Shown: piece after piece, positions 58,901 to 64,000 of the stretch
Numbering within the stretch: position 1 is the stretch's first letter
Layout of the letters: the number at the start of each line of letters is the position of its first letter
Origin: Pohlia nutans
Taxonomy: Eukaryota > Streptophyta > Bryopsida > Bryales > Mniaceae
Direction: 5' to 3'
Length of the DNA stretch: 64,000 nucleotides
Assembly: GCA_022496805.1 (NCBI GenBank)
Contig: CM040087.1
Span: forward strand, 12,164,001 to 12,228,000
Position numbers and translations under genes: made by a program
Notes under the pieces: generated by a model
The model's database searches: none
What the model saw: the letters and a program-made list of their open reading frames with translations, nothing else
Told to the model about the DNA's origin: nothing

Positions 58901-61900
58901 CACTCAAGATAACCAGGGTCCACAGTGAATCCATAAATGTCCACCTGCTGGCAGACCGAGAGTGCAAACTGTATTGCCTTGACTCCTGTCCCTTTTGCTG
59001 ATACTCCCAATGGTACGCCTACCATCAGGTATACTGGGTTCCGGATTGGGACCTCCTGCACAACAAACAATATAGATTAATTCCTAATGGACTGAGCCCT
59101 AAAATGGGAAATTTTCAAAGAAATTTCATTACTCGTTCAAAACAGGAGATAGTTCCTACTGACTTTTAGAAACTAGTATGAGATAGCTTGCATTAGAGTT
59201 AACCGAAAAGGACAAACTCATGTTATGTAAGGTGAGTCAAGGGCAGCCGAGTTGACTGGAGCAATTGCCACAAAATCTCAAATAGAATTCATGTTGTACT
59301 AGTTTTGCAGTTAAAAAGACAACAAAACTAGTTCTAAGAGGAGTTTGATATCAAATGCATGCGTTGGCTTACTAATGCGGCTTGCAAGTTTCTTTCCTGG
59401 CCATCCACATTATCCGTCGACTACAATTTTTTCTTCTTATTATAGGATTACAACAGCCCCGAAGTCCAAGAAAAAGTGGAGTTTTCAATATGAGTTTTCA
59501 TTTTGGCTACACTACACTAAATAGGTAGATTAGTGTTAGATACACTAATTTACATAAACATGTTGTAAGTTTTTACTGTTGACCAATTTTTTTACCCTCT
59601 ATATTGGTCAAGATGGGGATCTTTCAATAGCATTGGAATCAATGTCTTTGGTAATTTTTTTTGTCGAGAGTAAAAATCTATAATATTTTCAAATCTTATA
59701 ATTATCTAACACTAATCTACCTATTTAATGTAGTGAAGAACATAGGCTTCCATTCCTTGAAATTTGGAGGTCAAAACTGAGGTTTTGATTTCGGTAAACT
59801 CAATTGACTCCTAAACACTAGTAACCGATGTGAACCTTAGTTCACAATTTGACTTGTCTGAGAAAATGTGTACAGAACATAATAGACTCTCAAGAGATAC
59901 TTGGAATGTGCAATTAGAAAGTGCGTAATTAGAGAGGGTTGCGTGTAACAGCTGCATGGTGGTGGGATGTTCTAGAGACAATTCAAACGAGTCCTTAACT
60001 CTAAAGAACCAAGAAGCCCAGATTGGGCTTCATGTTGTTTTAGCAGTCTTGAGTAGGTTCTTTGTGAACTTCCTTTGTTTTTTATACCAACATATGCACT
60101 GATCTTCACTGATTCCAAAGACATAAAATTCAGTCTCATTTGAATTATATTTTTCACAATATGATCAATTCAATTTGTCATCTTAAAACTACAAATGCTT
60201 GGTCCGTTAGGGGTTAAATTTCTCATACCCGTATCATTCGATTCATGATGTCGTGAACAGTAGTCTTCACGATCAGGACCTCCTTTGATGAAGCTGCTCC
60301 ATGCAAAAACCATTATTGCATTAGTGACCCACCCCTAAAGTACCAAGAAGCCTGAATTGGGTTTCAAGTTATTTTTAAAAACCATTATTGCATTACTAAC
60401 CCACCCCTAAAGTACCAAGAAGCCTGAATTGGGTTTCAAGTTATTTTTAGCATTTTTGAGTAGTTCCTGATACCACACCCAAAATCTCTTTTAAATTCCG
60501 TTTTAAGCATGATTTTGTTTTTAATTTACTTTGGCTTTATTCTAAAGAAGTATAGATCTCTCTAAGGTGCTCAGTTTGGCATTTTAAAACCCCATTTGAT
60601 GCAATGGAGTAGAAGTTATGAGCAAGATTCTCCCAAAATATAACCAAGCCCGTGGGGCTTGCGTTGTCGTTTAAGGGTTAACTTGATTTGCTTTTTTACC
60701 AACACATGCAATGTTCTTTACTGATTCTGATGATACAAAATTTGGTCCCATCTGAATTATATTTTTCACAATATGATCGATTGAGTTTTTTATTTTAAAA
60801 CCATGAATCCTTGGACCGTCAAGTGCATGGGCTATTACTCCCCAGTGATGCAACTTTGTCAAGAGCTTTAGCAGATCCACGATTAAGAATGCGGAATGTG
60901 GTCTTCTCTCCCACATAATGAGTGTAGTTCTGCAATAACAAAGGCACCCAAAGATTAAATAATCATAACATTCTTGAACATTACCAAGTTTGAAAATGTC
61001 CTTTGTTTAAAATAATGGAGCAGAAAACAAGCCTCCATTTAAGCAACTTTATCATAGCAAACACTTGAACAGTGAAACTGACTCAAACCGGTCTTGAAAG
61101 ATGTGTTAATTTTCACATTTATAGACCAATGTGCATCAAAATCAAATAGAGACTGCGATCATAACATTCTATAGTACGCACTCTTCTTCAATAGTGCCAA
61201 GAGCTCTTACAAGAGCCCTTTGGTTTATTTTTTCTTTAAAGAAAGAACTTTTGATCGAAAATTAAATAACCTGCTTTTCATGTGCATGCTCTCTATAGTG
61301 AATGAAAGTCAATTAAGTACGGAGTAATTCTTTTTGATTGCATCTACAATTATAGAGAAGAATAAGCTCTTACGACTGCTATAGAATGTTTTAGTAAGAT
61401 TGGTAAAGAATGTTATGTAGAAAAAACTAACACTATGGTAGTGTTTGGAGAAAGAAAGGAGTGATTTCTACCTCAACGGGCGCACCGTTCATTCGAATGA
61501 CTGCGTCGCACGCATCAATCTCAGCTCCAAAGAGATCCTGAAGCAAGTCACCCGAGTTCCCTACTACCGCACACCGAGCATATTGGCGAGGGACGAAGGG
61601 AGGAGAACGAGGAAGCACCAATGCCAACTTCTCCTTGCACACCGTCACGTTGGAACACATGTTGCTGCAATGTTGCACAATGTTCATGTTTTCATGTTGA
61701 CAAGTAAGTGCATTAAACAGAACCCCAATTTTTGAGAGGCGTGGGTAGATTCTAGTTGTATTTTGGTGGTCTGTGTGTGTTGGCTTCATGATGGGTGAGA
61801 TGATTTTAGCTATGTGTTGGTATCCGGGTTATAGTTTGATTGTGCATGGTATAAAATATATTTTGTATATGTTTTTGTGTGTTTCAAGGATGTTTGGAAT

Positions 61901-63700
61901 AGGGCCGGGGTTACATTCAATGCCTCCACATAGTAATAATAATAGTTTGTTATATAGTATGTAGGTAGGTTTGAGAAATGCGTTTCGTTACAACTATGAG
62001 TAAAAATATGTTTGCATTTGATATTAGAAGTGATATTAGCAAAGTGAATCTAGTCCCAAAGTGTATTTGAGTTTGTTTCTGAGACCCTTGCTAACACCAC
62101 TCTCAACACCAAATGAGAACATACCTTAAGTCCAACTGATGATAAATGAGAACAACATTGAGAATTACATATAAAGCAAACCTGTGGCCTTTGTTGATTC
62201 GCTTCCAAGCATAATCTCGCCAACCGTTTGGCAATCCATCTATGTATTCCTTGGTCAGAATTGTGGTGCTGTTCCGCACCTTCCCGGGGTAATGGGACAA
62301 ATTCTATTAGGAGTGTTACCTTGAAGCTTCTTAAATGCTTAATTTCAACTTCTATAGATATGGATAGTAGCCACTTTTGGTCATTTCGGCAACAATCATA
62401 TCCTGTTGCACCTAAAGTCTTTGAATGCAACTATTAGTTTACGTTATCACCAACTCGAAAGGAAGATAATGAGGAAGAGCAGACTACATTTAACATCACT
62501 TTATCCCAGTTCAAAACTCACTCTATATTCTCACTTTCACAAATTATTCTCACTTTCACAAATTTTTCTGTTACGTATGAATATAATAATGAGTGCAATA
62601 AGTGTGAAGGATTGGAGACCACCTTCGTGACCTTAAGTACTTTAATGTCAGTTTTCAATGGTAACGTAATCAAGTGCAATTTGGCTGTGACATTAACCCT
62701 TAAACAACAATGCAAGCCCCACAGGCTTGGTTATATTTTGGGAGAATCTTGCTCATAACTTCTACTCCATTGCACCAAATGGGGTTTTTAAAATGCCAAA
62801 CCGAGCACCTTAGAGAGATCTATACTTCTTTAGAATAGAGCCAAAGTAAATTAAAAACAGATTCATGCTTAAAATGGAATTTAAAAGAGATTTTGGGTGT
62901 GGTATCAGGAAAGCATATGTTGTTTAAGGGTTAAAGACGTGTGGTACCTGTTCCCACAGGGTTATCATGCTGCAGAGATTGAATGTATAGACCAGGCCTT
63001 CCAATTCTCCAGTCTTGAGGTCTCTCTGCACAGAAGCGGATTGTAAAGAGCGCTGTCAACTCAAACCATGGGGTTCTTTTTCCATTTTTATACGCTCAAT
63101 GTTAAAAAAAAAATTGAAAAAAAAAACCTGTGAAAAAACTGATTGATTTCTACATATAGCAGCAACTTAGTACCGGTAATCATGTATGGCACGCTCCCAT
63201 TTCGGCCTCCCACAAAACACTAGGGGTTATCACACATCTTACGAGAATGGAACTTCTCCGAAGAATGAGAGAAAAGAAGAATCAATAGGACACCTTCTCC
63301 ATGAAGAAAGTGTGACACCCCTTTTGTGGTTTGTGGAGATTTGAGAATGGAGAATAGAGGTTGTTAGTTGGTCACTCATCCTCCGAGCATGAGCCATTCT
63401 CCATTCTTCACGCCCATTCTTCACCCTTGGAAGAGAAGAATGAAATTTCTCAATCTTCAGAGAATGGGACCTCCACCATTCAAGGAGAGCAAGCTTTATC
63501 CTCATTCTTTGAAGATTGAGAATGGAGTGACAACCCCTACTATTGCATGTTGTTCGTTCAGGGCACCTCTTAATCAGGAACACCTATCATTTTATAAGGA
63601 AGAATAAACTTACCCACATTGCTGCTGATGCTTCAGTAAACACCAATTTCACTTGGCACTCGTTAACAGGACGGACATCTAAGCCCATCCCTCTGTCCCT
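58901..63700 (-). CDS. Sialyltransferase-like protein, plant GT29 family (partial, 7 exons seen)
   Basis: Golgi type II membrane glycosyltransferase family; plants have GT29 members whose substrate is not sialic acid in the animal sense and is not settled. Exons in transcript order: 63614-63700, 62948-63025, 62182-62279, 61472-61664, 60839-60929, 60229-60293 and 58901-59055, with GT/AG borders and exact phases (767 nt). Products in order: [31 protein letters not shown] and [40 protein letters not shown] and [16 protein letters not shown] (the sialyl L-motif); [39 protein letters not shown]; then [20 protein letters not shown] and [13 protein letters not shown] (S-motif region). The N-terminal cytosolic tail and membrane anchor lie beyond the right edge. 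The last seen exon ends in phase 2 and its continuation is not certain. Confidence 0.92.
59195..59250. repeat. Truncated relative of the GAGTTAACCG MITE
   Basis: GAGTTAACCGAAAAG then GACAAACTCATGTT matches the left end of 29843-30152 with an internal deletion. No right end was found. Lies in the GT29 intron between 59055 and 60229. Confidence 0.5.
59515..59730. mobile_element. 216-bp MITE, copy 3, in a GT29 intron
   Basis: Ends CACTAAATAGGTAG and CTACCTATTTAATG, TA at 59513-59514 and 59731-59732. Nearly identical to the copy in the PP1 leader. Confidence 0.9.
59999..60213. mobile_element. TTAA-MITE, family C, next to a GT29 splice donor
   Basis: 215 bp, ends CTCTAAAGAACCAAG and TTGGTCCGTTAGGGG-like; TTAA at 59995-59998 and 60214-60217. 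The right TTAA is 9 nt from the donor GT (60228-60227) of exon 60229-60293. Confidence 0.85.
60305..60448. repeat. 72-bp tandem duplication including a family C left end
   Basis: Units start at 60305 and 60377, both AAAAACCATTATTGCATTA, then CCACCCCTAAAGTACCAAG. The duplication begins about 10 nt inside the GT29 intron from the acceptor of exon 60229-60293 and copies the MITE's left end. Confidence 0.8.
60328..60825. mobile_element. TTAA-MITE family C with a nested family A copy
   Basis: Family C runs from about 60328 to 60466, stops at GAGTAGTTCC, and resumes at 60682 to about 60825 (ACACATGCAATGTTCTTTAC, CACAATATGATCGATTGAG). Between them a family A copy (60467-60677) ends GTCGTTTAAGGG with TTAA at 60678-60681; its first about 20 bp are lost. 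The composite fills nearly the whole 545-bp GT29 intron. Confidence 0.78.
62697..62930. mobile_element. TTAA-MITE, family A, intact, in a GT29 intron
   Basis: 234 bp, ends CCCTTAAACAACAATG and CATATGTTGTTTAAGGG, TTAA at 62693-62696 and 62931-62934. This copy is the uninterrupted reference for 5884-6662 (opposite orientation). The right TTAA lies 11 nt from the donor GT (62947-62946) of exon 62948-63025. Confidence 0.92.
63235..63585. repeat. Repeat-rich intron segment with GAGAATGGA motifs
   Basis: GAGAATGGA-like and reverse TCCATTCTTC-like motifs recur at least eight times, and outer blocks (GAATGGAACTTCTCC... and ...GAAGATTGAGAATGGAG) are partly inverted. It lies in the GT29 intron between 63025 and 63614. 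No target duplication was found. Confidence 0.4.
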
Positions 63701-64000
63701 CTGCACTAACACATAGATTTCATGAAAATAAAGCACATAACATTCCTGATGAGGTGCCTTCTCGGGGGTGCACTCTACACAATGTTTGAGAATCACGTGC
63801 GTTCGTGACCCCCTCTGAAAACCCCCCTTGTAAACGAGGGATTATACATCTAAAACTTTTGTATACAGATCTATTCCATTCTAAATATATGTTTAATGTA
63901 TGTATACGTCAACATTTTCTTCTCTTAATATGTCTATTGTATGTATACGTAATACGACAATGTTCAAATTAATATCTCTCCTGTGCACTCACGTATACTC
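63701..64000 (-). other. GT29 intron sequence at the window edge
   Basis: Upstream of the acceptor TTAGTGCAG (63709-63701 on the minus strand). No earlier exon can be recognised before the window ends; the N-terminal exons must lie further right. Confidence 0.45.

Noticed and set aside
1..64000. CRISPR arrays, bacterial operons, ribosome binding sites, rRNA genes
   Set aside because: Nothing of the kind was seen. The tandem arrays (209 bp, about 97 bp) lack the short-repeat/unique-spacer pattern, and the genes are spliced eukaryotic genes.

Overview
The window looks like nuclear DNA of a land plant, or at least of a streptophyte. It holds four spliced host genes with plant-type products, AGGGTTT telo-box motifs in leader sequences, plant-style MITEs and very long AT-rich intergenic stretches. 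I cannot name the species. A Tc1-like DD34E element, a LINE fragment with a restriction-like endonuclease and TTAA-targeting MITEs are not what I would expect of a typical flowering plant, so a non-seed plant is possible; that is inference. All intron borders below were read by eye from GT/AG signals, reading-frame continuity and family similarity.

Host genes: (1) 3265-5458 (+), a small four-exon heterotrimeric G-protein gamma subunit that no single open frame reveals. (2) 21261-23087 (+), a three-exon PP1 catalytic subunit (TOPP type), complete, 324 aa. (3) 50938-56884 (+), a seven-exon DUF936 protein, 887 aa. (4) 58901-63700 (-), seven internal exons of a plant sialyltransferase-like (GT29) protein; its 5' end lies beyond the right edge and its 3' end is uncertain. 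The genes act in signalling (1, 2) and Golgi glycosylation (4, by family); gene 3 has no known job. They show no functional clustering.

Mobile DNA dominates the rest. Three DNA transposons can be delimited end to end: a Tc1-like element with roughly 580-650 bp inverted repeats (26584-28218), a pogo-like element with an open 612-codon transposase and a PPR-like gene fragment (30201-34000), and a 6.7 kb PIF/Harbinger element with an intact DDE nuclease and a Myb/SANT-like gene broken by one stop codon (42993-49699). A LINE 3' fragment lies at 39.1-39.9 kb. A tRNA-like repeat family occurs four times. Stowaway-type MITEs, three 216-bp MITEs and CACTA-like MITEs sit in introns and between genes.

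The most notable signal is a set of MITE families (called A to E here) with unrelated interiors but shared ends: TTAA followed by CCC(C)TAAA-like inverted repeats. Nested copies with recognisable empty sites show that TTAA itself is the duplicated target, as for piggyBac. No piggyBac transposase is present in the window. In the GT29 gene three such MITEs end about 9-18 nt inside 5' splice sites of three different introns.
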